Source: a virus. Taken from it: a stretch of DNA of 25,008 bases. A program made the position numbers and the translations under genes. The notes beneath the pieces were generated by a model, which was not told the DNA's origin, searched no databases, and worked only from the letters and a program-made list of their open reading frames with translations. The DNA is taken from positions 1 through 25,008 of IMG/VR virus record IMGVR_UViG_3300006805_000146; one strand, written 5' to 3'. Positions 16,105 to 23,018 of this stretch are shown here, piece after piece; position 1 is the first letter of the stretch; each line of letters opens with the position of its first letter.

Positions 16105-16778
16105 CGGGCATTCATCCAGCCGACCTGCTGCCGCGGGCTGGCGCGGCGCTGCGAGGCGTCCGAGTCCGTGGCCTTGGACAACCAAAAGGCAAAGGTCTTG
16201 ACGCAAGCCTGCCCTGCCGTCATGCCCGCCTCACCCTTGAGCACTGGACCCGATAGCTTGGAAGCCAGCAGCCAGCCCAAGCACTCGACAAACAAGGGCG
16301 AGAACTTGCTGGTGTCGATCACCTGCATGGTGTAGCGCAGCACGGCGTCAGCCTGGTTGGTCAAGATGATGTCGTTGCCGGCGTCGTCAGTCTCCGGGCT
16401 GAAGTCTTGCGGGGTGTAGGCGCCGCCCACGGTGTTGCGGGCGTAGTCGTTGTCATAGGCTTGCGCGCTTGACTGCATGCTGGAGCTGTAGTCGTCCGTT
16501 GCATCGGGCGCCAGCACTGAGATCAGGTTGACCGCATTGGACGGCAGCGCGTAGCAGTAGCGCCAGGTGGTTGACGGGTTGACCACCGCGGCCAGCGTTG
16601 CCCGACGGGTAGCGAATGACCACGGGTGCATCTCCAGCAAGGCGGCCAGCGCCATGGGGTAGAACCGTGCGCAATGCTCGGCTTGGGCTGAGCCCTCGGG
16701 TGGGTCAATGCTGGACACCGTGGCGCTGTCGCCCAGATGGCTCAGCGCTTGGTTGCAAATATCGACGACGCTGGCCAT
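16101..16778 (-). CDS. Tail adaptor/gatekeeper protein (tail tubular protein A / T7 gp11-like)
   Basis: A 225-aa protein starting MASVVDICNQALSHLGDSAT, followed by EGSAQAEHCARFYPMALAALL, HPWSFATRRATLA and WRYCYALPSNAVN. This matches the gp11-type tail adaptor family that connects the portal to the nozzle. The open frame extends to 16820 but that part is the terminator hairpin; ATG 16778 has a GGAG ribosome-binding site five bases upstream and matches the family start. An intrinsic terminator ends just upstream of this ribosome-binding site, leaving no room for a promoter between them, so expression probably needs read-through. The stop overlaps the nozzle gene. Confidence 0.87.
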   Translation of the reverse strand: MASVVDICNQALSHLGDSATVSSIDPPEGSAQAEHCARFYPMALAALLEMHPWSFATRRATLAAVVNPSTTWRYCYALPSNAVNLISVLAPDATDDYSSSMQSSAQAYDNDYARNTVGGAYTPQDFSPETDDAGNDIILTNQADAVLRYTMQVIDTSKFSPLFVECLGWLLASKLSGPVLKGEAGMTAGQACVKTFAFWLSKATDSDASQRRASPRQQVGWMNAR

Positions 16779-16787
16779 AAATTCTCC

Positions 16788-16818
16788 AAAAAAGAAAAGG
16801 GGCACGCGGCCCCTTCTC
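16788..16818 (-). terminator. Strong intrinsic terminator before the tail genes
   Basis: On the minus strand GAGAAGGGGC pairs with GCCCCTTTTC (10 pairs, one G-U) around a five-base loop, followed by six Ts. It lies between the stop of the 104-aa gene and the ribosome-binding site of the tail adaptor gene, acting in the direction of transcription. Confidence 0.9.
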
Positions 16819-16849
16819 AAAAAACTTTACAAGCATCAGGCTGGCGGGG

Positions 16850-17164
16850 TTACACCAGGCTGTCGGTTTTCTTACGGGCCGTGCCCGTCGCTGAGATCAA
16901 GCCGTCAGCGAACAAGCCTTTGAGGACGGCAGCCACTGCGCCGGCAAAGGCAGCGGGGTCACCGACCGAGCTGTCGCTGTTTTCAAGCATCATTTGTTTG
17001 ACTCGGGCTTCATTGCTCAGCACGTATTCAGCGGCCTTGGCACGACCTTCGTCGTCCAATGGCTCTAAGTTCTCAGCTGGCAGGCCGTCGTACTCGACTT
17101 CGGCGCCAGCTTGAAATAATTCATTCCCAATGAGGGACAACTCTTTGACTCGGTACTTCGGCAT
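16850..17164 (-). CDS. Small phage protein of unknown function, 104 aa
   Basis: The protein starts MPKYRVKELSLIGNELFQAG and continues AEVEYDGLPAENLEPLDDEG, then a helical AKAAEY region and a C-terminal half with a small-residue helix (AFAGAVAAVLKGLFADGL) and a basic end. The N terminus resembles a short beta-barrel seen in small phage proteins just downstream of capsid genes, possibly a minor head or head-tail joining component, but I cannot name a family with certainty. It has no signal peptide. It forms its own mini-unit: an intrinsic terminator lies on either side (17208-17244 upstream, 16788-16818 downstream). The ribosome-binding site is weak (GAAAGAAG about six bases before ATG). Confidence 0.72.
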   Translation of the reverse strand: MPKYRVKELSLIGNELFQAGAEVEYDGLPAENLEPLDDEGRAKAAEYVLSNEARVKQMMLENSDSSVGDPAAFAGAVAAVLKGLFADGLISATGTARKKTDSLV

Positions 17165-17207
17165 GGTCTTCTTTCAGTGATTGAGGAAGGGTTTAACGGA
17201 TGGGAGG

Positions 17208-17244
17208 AAAAAAGACCGCCCCAGCCTTGTGAGCCAGAGCGGTC
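17208..17244 (-). terminator. Intrinsic terminator after the cement protein gene
   Basis: Minus strand GACCGC pairs with GCGGTC, with possible wobble extension into the loop, followed directly by TTTTTT. It begins eight bases after the stop of the cement protein gene and so closes the capsid block. Confidence 0.85.
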
Positions 17245-17252
17245 AAGCCCAC

Positions 17253-17744
17253 TTACAGGACTGCGAAACCAGACTTGTAGAAGATGTTCTTCGCCGATTG
17301 GAGGTCTTTCACCAGGGCAGCAGTAACCGACAAAGCGGTGACCGTTGTTCCGGTTGAGATGTAGCGAACACCCAAGTAACGCTTCGGTGCGTAAGGTGCA
17401 GCCTGGTCAACGCCCAGCGGAACCAACGTGCCGACCGGCAGCGAGGCGATGGGGAAGGCATCGGTCTGGTTGATGACCTGGACGTTGCTGGTGAGAGCTG
17501 CGTCGTCGGCTTGGATCAACTGGAACTGAACCGTGGTGGCCGTTGCTGGCGCCACCAAGATGCTGAAGGCGACTGCAATGTCATTGCCCGAACCCAGATC
17601 ACCGGCTTGGTTGCCGCCGAGTGTCAGCGGGCCAAGATCCATGGTGTTGGTAGAAACAGCGCTGTTGGTCGTGACCAATTGGCCAGTCAATGCGCCCGTT
17701 GCCGAGACGGCGCCGGAGAGGAAGGAGAAGTTGTCGAGGATCAT
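17253..17744 (-). CDS. Capsid cement/decoration protein (BPP-1 Bbp16-like)
   Basis: A 163-aa beta-rich protein directly downstream of the major capsid gene. It starts MILDNFSFLSGAVSATGALTG and contains ASLPVGTLVPLGV, YLGVRYISTGTTVTALSVTA and a C-terminal lysine-containing FYKSGFAVL. This arrangement (ILD-N-FS-LS start, PLG/LGVRY core) matches the Bbp16 family; in BPP-1 this jellyroll protein clamps capsid subunits from the outside. The ribosome-binding site AGGAAAA lies a few bases before ATG 17744. An RNA hairpin with a UUCG loop separates it from the capsid gene and may affect message stability. An intrinsic terminator follows. Confidence 0.85.
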   Translation of the reverse strand: MILDNFSFLSGAVSATGALTGQLVTTNSAVSTNTMDLGPLTLGGNQAGDLGSGNDIAVAFSILVAPATATTVQFQLIQADDAALTSNVQVINQTDAFPIASLPVGTLVPLGVDQAAPYAPKRYLGVRYISTGTTVTALSVTAALVKDLQSAKNIFYKSGFAVL

Positions 17745-17772
17745 GATGTTTTCCTAAAAATATGGGGGTTTG

Positions 17773-17796
17773 AAACAGGGGCCGAAGCCCCGGTTT
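17773..17796 (-). promoter_or_regulatory. UUCG-tetraloop hairpin between capsid and cement genes
   Basis: Minus strand AAAC-C-GGGGC-TTCG-GCCCC-T-GTTT: five GC pairs capped by the very stable UUCG tetraloop, one mismatch, and four more pairs. No T-tract follows, so complete termination is unlikely. Its place just after the capsid stop codon suggests 3'-end protection of capsid message or partial attenuation before the cement gene. Confidence 0.75.
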
Positions 17797-17799
17797 GCT

Positions 17800-18819
17800 T
17801 TAGACCACTCGGCTTTCGGTGTTGAGCAGCTGATCGACCTTGCGCAGCGGAACACCCAAGAACTTGGTCAGCGCGTAAGGCGTGCCGAACTGGGTCAATG
17901 CGGCTTCAATGGACAAAGCAGCGTTCGACTTGTTCAGTGCAGCGACGCGCAGCATCGAGTACACGGTGCGGTTGGCGTAGAAGCAAGCGCGGCCCATGGA
18001 CAAGTTAGGCACGCGGTCCAGCGAACGGCTCATCAAGTTGATGATCTGCGTCGCGGCCGTGGCTGCTTGAGTAGAAGACTGGCCAGTCAAGTCGCTGACG
18101 TTGATGTTGGCAATACGAGCCACATAACGCCAGTCTTTGACCGCAACGCCGTTTTTCCACTGATACAACGCACGCATTGCCTGGAAGAAGTTGTTGTTGC
18201 TGTCAGGCACTGACTCTTCGCCCAGATCCTGGTGCATCAAACCGGCTTTTGTACCCTTTGGAAACGGGCAGAAGACCGTGTTCTCGCCCCAAACGACCAG
18301 GTAGATCGAAGCGTTGTTCGAGCCCGTACCACCAGCGTCCAAGATGTTGGCACCATTGCCAGCGGTCAGCGAGCTGTAGCGAGTTTGCAGGCCCAAGAAC
18401 TGACGCGGGTCGGTCGCTGGGTTGCCGTAGAACATGGCGCCGGCCATGGTTTGGTTCATCGCCTCGATGAAGGCCTGGTCTTCCGACAAGCGGAAGGCAG
18501 CAGTGTTGCCATTGAGCTTAGCCAGCTCGACGTCGATGTGCGAACGGGCTTCCAAGATGCCGCAGGCTTCGTCAATCTGGGTGGTGGTGGACTTGGAAGT
18601 CGGCACGCCCTGGTTAATCATGCGGTAGAAGACTTGTGGCAAGCCGGTGCGAATGGTCAGGCGGTGACCGGTTGGCAAGTTGCCTTCCATGAATACCGCG
18701 TCTTCCAAAATCTCATTGGTTTGCGAAAGCAGCTCGGCCACCTTGGGCACTTGGCCGTTGGGGTCGAGACGTTTGGCCCAGTCGGCCAGGGTGAGAGCGC
18801 CAGATGCAAGAGTAGCCAT
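17800..18819 (-). CDS. Major capsid protein (GP7 / BPP-1 Bbp17-like)
   Basis: A 339-aa protein starting MATLASGALTLADWAKRLDP. It contains EILEDAVFMEGNLPTGHRLT (residues about 36-55), the RTGLPQVFYRMINQG segment, the DEACGILE/SHIDVELAKLNG stretch, FYGN and a QFLGL segment, and a C terminus with GVPLRKVDQLLNTESRVV. This is the pattern of the BPP-1-like podovirus capsid family with an HK97-type fold. No protease-cleaved N-terminal delta domain is apparent, in line with a separate scaffold gene. The ribosome-binding site AAGGAAA is strong and lies before ATG 18819, twelve bases after the scaffold stop. Neighbours (scaffold upstream, cement downstream) are as expected. Confidence 0.93.
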   Translation of the reverse strand: MATLASGALTLADWAKRLDPNGQVPKVAELLSQTNEILEDAVFMEGNLPTGHRLTIRTGLPQVFYRMINQGVPTSKSTTTQIDEACGILEARSHIDVELAKLNGNTAAFRLSEDQAFIEAMNQTMAGAMFYGNPATDPRQFLGLQTRYSSLTAGNGANILDAGGTGSNNASIYLVVWGENTVFCPFPKGTKAGLMHQDLGEESVPDSNNNFFQAMRALYQWKNGVAVKDWRYVARIANINVSDLTGQSSTQAATAATQIINLMSRSLDRVPNLSMGRACFYANRTVYSMLRVAALNKSNAALSIEAALTQFGTPYALTKFLGVPLRKVDQLLNTESRVV

Positions 18820-18831
18820 GGTAATTTCCTT

Positions 18832-19485
18832 TTAAGACTGATTTGGGTAGAGGGACTTGGCCGTGTTGGCGCTGGCCGTTGCCGGTCCTGCGCCGCCAGT
18901 GACCATGCGGTCCTCACTGATTGCTTTGCCGGCGCGCACCAGAAGGCGAATAACCTCCGGGTGGTTGCCAAGCCGTGAGTCGTTCAGCAGAGTGCGCAGC
19001 TCGGGCGTGCCGAAAGCGTCGAGCGCTTTCTTAGCGGACGACAGTGACTCGGTCAGCTTGTCGCCGCCGTATTCCTTGTCGCTCGATGCACTCGCCGCCC
19101 AGGCGTCTGAAGCCTTTTGGATGGCGTCGGCTTGACGGGCTTGCATCGCAGGCGCCATCTTGTCGATCACGGTTTGCGCTTCCACCTGGGTCAGCTTGAG
19201 ATCTTTGGCCAAAGCCGAGAAGTCACTGAGCGCGCCCTCGTCCATCTGCGTACCTTCCGGTGCAGTGAACTCGTACGACTCAGGCGCCACCCTCTCAGGT
19301 GGTGCGGCTGGCTCGTCCGACTTGACTTCGGGGTTAGCCGCTGCCGCATCGGTAGGTGCCTGCTGAGTTGCAGCGGCATCAGCCGCAAGCGTCACAGGGG
19401 CGCTTGGGGTTGATGTCGATGCGGGGGACGACGTGGCGGCGGGTGTGGTTTGGGCACCGTCAGTCATAAGGGATTCGGTTGTCAT
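18832..19485 (-). CDS. Capsid assembly scaffolding protein
   Basis: A 217-aa acidic, Ala-rich protein. Residues 1-70 are low-complexity Ala/Thr/Ser/Pro, followed by PESYEFTAPEG, the helical block LSDFSALAKDLKLTQVEAQT (about residues 86-105), QARQADAIQKASDAW and a C-terminal helix NHPEVIRLLVRAGKAISEDR near the end. The 'YEF-PEG ... FS-LAK-L-LTQ-QAQ' pattern is typical of podovirus scaffolds. It sits directly before the major capsid gene, as usual. The ATG overlaps the stop of the Bbp19-like gene (ATGA). Met7 is a possible alternative start. A scaffold leaves the capsid during maturation; no protease domain is seen. Confidence 0.88.
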   Translation of the reverse strand: MTTESLMTDGAQTTPAATSSPASTSTPSAPVTLAADAAATQQAPTDAAAANPEVKSDEPAAPPERVAPESYEFTAPEGTQMDEGALSDFSALAKDLKLTQVEAQTVIDKMAPAMQARQADAIQKASDAWAASASSDKEYGGDKLTESLSSAKKALDAFGTPELRTLLNDSRLGNHPEVIRLLVRAGKAISEDRMVTGGAGPATASANTAKSLYPNQS

Positions 19486-19790
19486 TCGCGTGACTCTTTC
19501 ATCATCGTGGCGTAGAGGTCAGGGCTTGCGGTATGGATCAGAGCCAGGGTGCGAAGACCCTCGTTCTTTCGACCTTCGGCGAACGCCATGGACATGCTGT
19601 TGGTGTTGAATGAGAGTTTGAAAACCTCACCCCGCTCCAGCGTGCGCCACAGAATGCGCCGACCGCGCTTAGAAGACATCAACCACCTCACGTCATCAAT
19701 ATCGGCCTGGTCGGCCAGCTGTTCGCGCGTTGCACGCACGGCGCGGACCTTGTCCTGGCTGTCAATATCAAGTGGGTCGTAGTGGTTCAC
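19482..19790 (-). CDS. Bbp19-like phage protein (GTG start)
   Basis: A 102-aa protein with the conserved core DDVRWLMSSKRGRRILWRTL followed by FKLSFNTNSMSMAFAEGRKNEG and PDLYATMMKE, the signature of the family named after BPP-1 Bbp19. It is always near portal and scaffold genes, but its role is not known to me; it may assist head assembly. The start is GTG 19790: an in-frame TAA lies only nine bases upstream and the next Met is inside the conserved core. There is no clear Shine-Dalgarno sequence. It is the first gene after conserved element copy 3, which lies closer (28 bases) than at the other copies. Confidence 0.85.
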   Translation of the reverse strand: MNHYDPLDIDSQDKVRAVRATREQLADQADIDDVRWLMSSKRGRRILWRTLERGEVFKLSFNTNSMSMAFAEGRKNEGLRTLALIHTASPDLYATMMKESRE

Positions 19791-19807
19791 GAAGCGAGAT
19801 TAAAGGC

Positions 19808-19833
19808 GGGTGTGCGTGTTACGCGCACCACCC
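19808..19833 (-). promoter_or_regulatory. Hairpin that contains conserved element copy 3
   Basis: Inverted repeat GGGTG-(G)-TGCG / CGCA-CACCC on the minus strand: nine pairs with one bulged base and a seven-base loop that holds the CGTAACA part of the element. At this copy the element itself is in the stem, unlike copies 2, 4 and 5 where a hairpin follows it. Confidence 0.5.
19819..19829 (-). promoter_or_regulatory. Conserved intergenic element, copy 3 (before Bbp19-like gene)
   Basis: Minus strand GGTGCGCGTAA followed by CACG. It lies in the 63-base gap between the small head protein gene and the Bbp19-like gene and ends 28 bases before the GTG start. It lacks the downstream GCCAC shared by copies 2, 4 and 5. 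Confidence 0.6.
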
Positions 19834-19853
19834 ACACGCAGATGAATCGCGGC

Positions 19854-20162
19854 TCAATCGCCGTAGAGCATGGCCGCCGTGTCCTGGCCGCCGCCCTGCA
19901 TGATCTCGATGTCAGACAGTTGCAGGCTCAAGCTGATGTCAGGCTTGCTACCTTCAGTCTTGACCTCGTCAGCCTCTTCGACTTCGGCGGTCACCCGTGT
20001 GGCGACAGCGCGCACCTTGAGCATGTAGACCGTGCCTGGCGCCGGTGCAGTCGTGATGCCCAGCGCCTCGCATTGGTCATCGCTCAAGTAGATCGTTGGG
20101 CAGCAGTTGTAATCAGACATAGCCGTGGCCATGTCGTCGCTCTTGATGTTCATGTCGGCCAT
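19854..20162 (-). CDS. Small head-associated protein, 102 aa (possible capsid staple-type)
   Basis: The product begins MADMNIKSDDMATAMSDYNC and contains PTIYLSDDQCEALGITTAPA, a Gly-Thr-Val-Tyr beta segment (VYMLKVRAVATRVTAEVEEA) and an acidic linker, then SLSLQLSDIEIMQGG. The order 'IYL-D-Q-EALGI-.-P--G-V---A-A-V' and 'L-LQ---IEI' resembles small proteins encoded between portal and capsid genes that have been called capsid staple or stabilising proteins. Family membership is only tentative. The ribosome-binding site AGGA precedes ATG 20162 in the 17-base gap after the portal gene. It is the last gene of the block begun by element copy 2. Confidence 0.65.
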   Translation of the reverse strand: MADMNIKSDDMATAMSDYNCCPTIYLSDDQCEALGITTAPAPGTVYMLKVRAVATRVTAEVEEADEVKTEGSKPDISLSLQLSDIEIMQGGGQDTAAMLYGD

Positions 20163-20179
20163 GTCGGTGTCCTAGGTGT

Positions 20180-21850
20180 TTAAGTGGTGTAGCCAGAAAA
20201 GGCTTGCATGACGTCGTTGCCCGCATTGCCGGTAGGCGTCTGCACGCCACCCAGCTTGCCAGCAGCGCCTGCCATTTGTTCCATCTGCGCGGCTTGCTGC
20301 GCTTGTTGCTGAGCATGCGCACGTTGCTGGCGAATCAGCGCGACCTTGTCACCGGCGACGATGAGCTCAGGGTCAACGCCCAGCATGTCGCTGTACTTGT
20401 CGGCCCAGACATCGCTGTCGAACTTGTCCAGAATGTCCGGCTTGAAGCTGGCGATCTGGCCCAGGTTGCCGACGAAGCGGTCAACTCCGTTGGTGGCAAT
20501 AGCGCGCTGGGCTTGGGCCAGCATCGACACATAGGTCACGTTCAAGTCCATGCCCGCCAGCTCAGGCGGTGCAGGCGGCACGATGCCAGCTGCCAGCATG
20601 TGCTCGAAGGTGGTTTCGATCAGCGGGTCCAGCATCTCGGAGTGCAAGCGCTCAACCACCGGCCCCAGCATCAGCATCTTTTCTTCATGCCGCTCAGCCA
20701 CTTCGGTCGCGGTCATCGCGCTGTTGGTGCCGTTGGCCAGCATCAAGAAAAGATCCGCAGAGAACGCGCCACGAATGCGGCCGCGCACGTCTTGGATGTC
20801 ACCCAGCAGGTGGCTCAAGTCAATGCGTGCATCGAACGCGGTGCGGATGCCGCCCGCGGGTCCGGCTTGGTCTACAAAGGTGATGCCACCCGGCAGCGTG
20901 TCCACATCACGGCCCTTCATGCTGGCCGGCACTTGCAGAGGTGGCTTGGTCAGGTAGTCAATGCCCTGGGCCTTGCGCATTTGCTCATGTTGCAGCTGCT
21001 TGATGTCACCCAGCGCGTCCATCGCCGGGCTGTTGCCATAGATGTCGCCGCCGCTGGTGGCCCAACGCGCAGCCAATGCAGGGAAGTTCTTGAAGCCCGA
21101 CTCACTCAGGTAAGCATCTTTGTTGCCGTTGATCTCGAAGTAGACCGACTTGAAAGCCATGTTCAGGCTGTCGCGCTTGCTGGTGTCGCGGTCGGTGCGC
21201 GGCTCGATGGCATGCACGATGGTGATCCACTGGTCCAGGCTGCCCCGGTCCCAGAGGTTTTGCACGGATGTGCTGCACTTGTCGCGGCCAAACTCAGTCA
21301 CCATCTCGCCCACGGTCTTTTGAAACTCGCGGTACATGGTGACGATCTCGCCCTTCCAGTTCTGTGCCAGGCAGTACTCGCCGGTGGTCAGCGGGTAGTG
21401 GTGAATGACGTTCTGGTAGTCCGGCATGATGATGCTGGACATGGTGCCAAAGGCGCCCAGCTCCTCATAGCCCGAATGCAGGCTTCGGTAAGTGTTCGAC
21501 TTGGCGAAGATGTCGAGCATCAGCTTGGTGACCTGGCTCAGCCAGAGGTTGACCGCCGGCGACTTGTTCAGGTCGGCATCTGGTGTGGCCAGCCTGAACC
21601 ACGGCCGCGCCGGTGAAGTCATACCGGCCATCATTCCGGCAGCCAGCACACGCAGCGCTTGCGTGCCGGTGTTGTCATAGATGTTGTTGTGCCGCTTCTG
21701 GCCGCGGTTGCGGTCTTGAATGAAGAAGCGGCCAGCCCGTGGCAGCACAAAGTCACTGATCTCAGACCAGTGCGCCCACCAGGTCGAGCGCTCAGACTTG
21801 AGCGCGCCCCATCGGGTGTAAATCCTGTCGCGTGGTGCGATCTCGGACAT
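20180..21850 (-). CDS. Portal / head-to-tail connector (T7 gp8-type)
   Basis: A 556-aa protein, close to the usual length of about 535 aa for T7 gp8. Features: ERSTWWAHWSEISDFVLPRA (residues about 20-39), NNIYDNTGTQALRVLAAGMM, MTSPARPWFRLA, a helical stem and wing region, GITFVDQAGPAGG, the NGTNSAMTATEVAERHEEKM stretch typical of the family, and a Gln/Ala-rich C-terminal helix (RAHAQQQAQQAAQMEQMAG) corresponding to the portal barrel. It should form the dodecameric ring where the terminase docks during packaging and the tail adaptor attaches afterwards. It follows the small 104-aa protein by three bases. No strong Shine-Dalgarno sequence is seen, so it may be translationally coupled to the gene upstream. 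Confidence 0.93.
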   Translation of the reverse strand: MSEIAPRDRIYTRWGALKSERSTWWAHWSEISDFVLPRAGRFFIQDRNRGQKRHNNIYDNTGTQALRVLAAGMMAGMTSPARPWFRLATPDADLNKSPAVNLWLSQVTKLMLDIFAKSNTYRSLHSGYEELGAFGTMSSIIMPDYQNVIHHYPLTTGEYCLAQNWKGEIVTMYREFQKTVGEMVTEFGRDKCSTSVQNLWDRGSLDQWITIVHAIEPRTDRDTSKRDSLNMAFKSVYFEINGNKDAYLSESGFKNFPALAARWATSGGDIYGNSPAMDALGDIKQLQHEQMRKAQGIDYLTKPPLQVPASMKGRDVDTLPGGITFVDQAGPAGGIRTAFDARIDLSHLLGDIQDVRGRIRGAFSADLFLMLANGTNSAMTATEVAERHEEKMLMLGPVVERLHSEMLDPLIETTFEHMLAAGIVPPAPPELAGMDLNVTYVSMLAQAQRAIATNGVDRFVGNLGQIASFKPDILDKFDSDVWADKYSDMLGVDPELIVAGDKVALIRQQRAHAQQQAQQAAQMEQMAGAAGKLGGVQTPTGNAGNDVMQAFSGYTT

Positions 21851-21853
21851 GGC

Positions 21854-22168
21854 TTAGCCGCCCAGCAAAGTGGTCTTGCCCAACGCGGCGCCGGCCGTCA
21901 TTGAGCCGCCGGTCAGCATCGTGCCGCCACCACCGCCGCTGCCGCCATCTGCACGGCCTACCGTGTTGGTGCCGCCGTTGATGTTTGCGGTCTTGGCTGT
22001 TTGCGCTCCGGCGTCAGCGGTTGTTGCTGCTGTCGCAGTTCCGGCGGCTGTAGTACCTGCTGCGGGTGCGGCAGGTGCGGCAGGTGCGGCTTGACCGCTC
22101 TCGCCAAATATTGAGCCGAGTAAACCCGTCACGCCACCACCGAGTACGTTAGAAATTGCACCGCACAT
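21854..22168 (-). CDS. Small phage protein with C-terminal GGTMLTG...LGKTTLLG motif (paralogue 2)
   Basis: A 104-aa protein: MCGAISNVLGGGVTGLLGSI with a short hydrophobic Gly-rich N terminus, an Ala/Thr/Pro low-complexity middle and a C terminus GGGGGTMLTGGSMTAGAALG followed by KTTLLGG. This C-terminal motif is shared with the neighbouring gene at 22171-22479. Similar short proteins ending in 'LGK-TLLG' occur next to portal genes in podoviruses; their function is not known to me, and a tail or ejection accessory role is possible. The ribosome-binding site GGGGAG lies six bases before ATG 22168, overlapping the stop of the upstream gene. Confidence 0.75.
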   Translation of the reverse strand: MCGAISNVLGGGVTGLLGSIFGESGQAAPAAPAAPAAGTTAAGTATAATTADAGAQTAKTANINGGTNTVGRADGGSGGGGGTMLTGGSMTAGAALGKTTLLGG

Positions 22169-22170
22169 AG

Positions 22171-22479
22171 TCAGCTCCCCAATAATGTTTTCTTGCCCAA
22201 CAACAAACTGTTGGGGTCTACGCCTTGCGAGCCGGTCAGCATCGTGCCGCCGACCCCGCCCTTGGCTGCCAAGCTGTTAGCCGATGACGATGCCGCAATG
22301 TCTGGCTGCTTGGCATTGGCTGCGTTGTTGGCCTGGTCCGCTTGGTCAGCTGCTTTGGTTGCTGCTGTCGTGGCTTGGGTGGCAGCCTGTTGCTGTGCGG
22401 CAGCCGCCTTCTTGCCTTGGTCGTACTGCATGTAAGTGCTTGCGGCCATCACGGTGACGGCGGCGATCATGAAGCTCAT
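22171..22479 (-). CDS. Small phage protein with N-terminal hydrophobic segment and LGKKTLLG tail (paralogue 1)
   Basis: A 102-aa protein. The first 15 residues (MSFMIAAVTVMAAST) form a short hydrophobic segment, possibly membrane-associated. The middle is an Ala/Gln-rich helix (QGKKAAAAQQQAATQATTAA) that may form a coiled coil, and the C terminus reads GGVGGTMLTGSQGVDPNSLL then LGKKTLLGS. That ending is clearly related to the next gene's. The ribosome-binding site is AGGAG, seven bases before ATG 22479, and the ATGA overlap with the cupin gene indicates coupling. It lies between the terminase and portal genes; a virion or ejection accessory role is inference. Confidence 0.75.
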   Translation of the reverse strand: MSFMIAAVTVMAASTYMQYDQGKKAAAAQQQAATQATTAATKAADQADQANNAANAKQPDIAASSSANSLAAKGGVGGTMLTGSQGVDPNSLLLGKKTLLGS

Positions 22480-22970
22480 GGGTTTTCTCCTGTCAGCCGC
22501 ACACGGCCGGTAAGTTGTAGGGGTGCTGCGCGCTCGTTCGTCACCAGCTCCAGCTCAGCGGCTTCAACCGTTGTGGCCTTGCAGGCGTGGAAAGTGGTCC
22601 AGACCATGTCCTCCATCACCAGGCCAATGCGCTTGAGGCCAGCTGATTGAATGAAGGTGGCCGGTGCCGTGATGTCCTGCTCAGTGCCATCGGCATTGAC
22701 CACGCGGACGCGGCCTTGCTGCATCACTGCAATCGAGTCATCCAGGTGAATGGCGCCGGTCAGTAGCGTGCCAGCAGGGACTGAGAACTCACGCGCATAC
22801 ATGCCATTGCAGAACCAGTGCCGCAGTGGTGTATCGACTTGCGGATGTTCGAGCATCATGGCTTCGAGCGCGAAGATCTTGTCCTCAAGCGTGCCACCAG
22901 CAGGCAGCAGCGACAGCACGGATGCCGTCTCACCCACCATCTCGGTTGCTGTCTCTGCTTGTTCGCTCAT
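22476..22970 (-). CDS. Cupin-like phage protein, 164 aa
   Basis: After a polar N terminus (residues 1-45), the sequence FCNGMYAREFSVPAGTLLTG, IHLDDSIAVMQQGRVRVVNA, DGTEQDITAPATFIQSAGLK and VWTTFHACKATTVEAAELEL forms two cupin-type motifs (residues about 55-140). The usual metal-binding His pattern is incomplete: one His is seen in motif 1 (IHLDD) and one in motif 2 (FHAC). A metal-free structural beta barrel is therefore as likely as an enzyme. Related proteins occur near the terminase and portal genes of podoviruses, but I know no firm role. It is the first gene after element copy 2; the ribosome-binding site CGAGG precedes ATG 22970. Confidence 0.75.
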   Translation of the reverse strand: MSEQAETATEMVGETASVLSLLPAGGTLEDKIFALEAMMLEHPQVDTPLRHWFCNGMYAREFSVPAGTLLTGAIHLDDSIAVMQQGRVRVVNADGTEQDITAPATFIQSAGLKRIGLVMEDMVWTTFHACKATTVEAAELELVTNERAAPLQLTGRVRLTGENP

Positions 22971-23003
22971 GTCAGCCTCGGTTATTCGTAGGCTGCATGG
23001 TGG

Positions 23004-23017
23004 CGGCTGGTCAGCCG
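23004..23017 (-). promoter_or_regulatory. Small stem-loop after conserved element copy 2
   Basis: CGGCT and AGCCG pair around a GACC loop, two bases after the end of the element at 23019-23029. It is short and not followed by Ts. It parallels the hairpins after copies 4 and 5. Confidence 0.35.
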
Positions 23018-23018
23018 G

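Noticed and set aside
16105-16206. 34-codon N-terminal extension of the nozzle frame
   Set aside because: It overlaps the C-terminal codons of the adaptor gene and is not family-like. ATG 16104 makes the standard ATGA overlap.
20204-21616. 470-codon open frame on the plus strand
   Set aside because: It lies fully antisense to the portal gene, has a composition typical of a mirrored GC-rich frame (rich in His, Arg, Val, Leu) and no recognisable domain. The portal match on the minus strand is clear.
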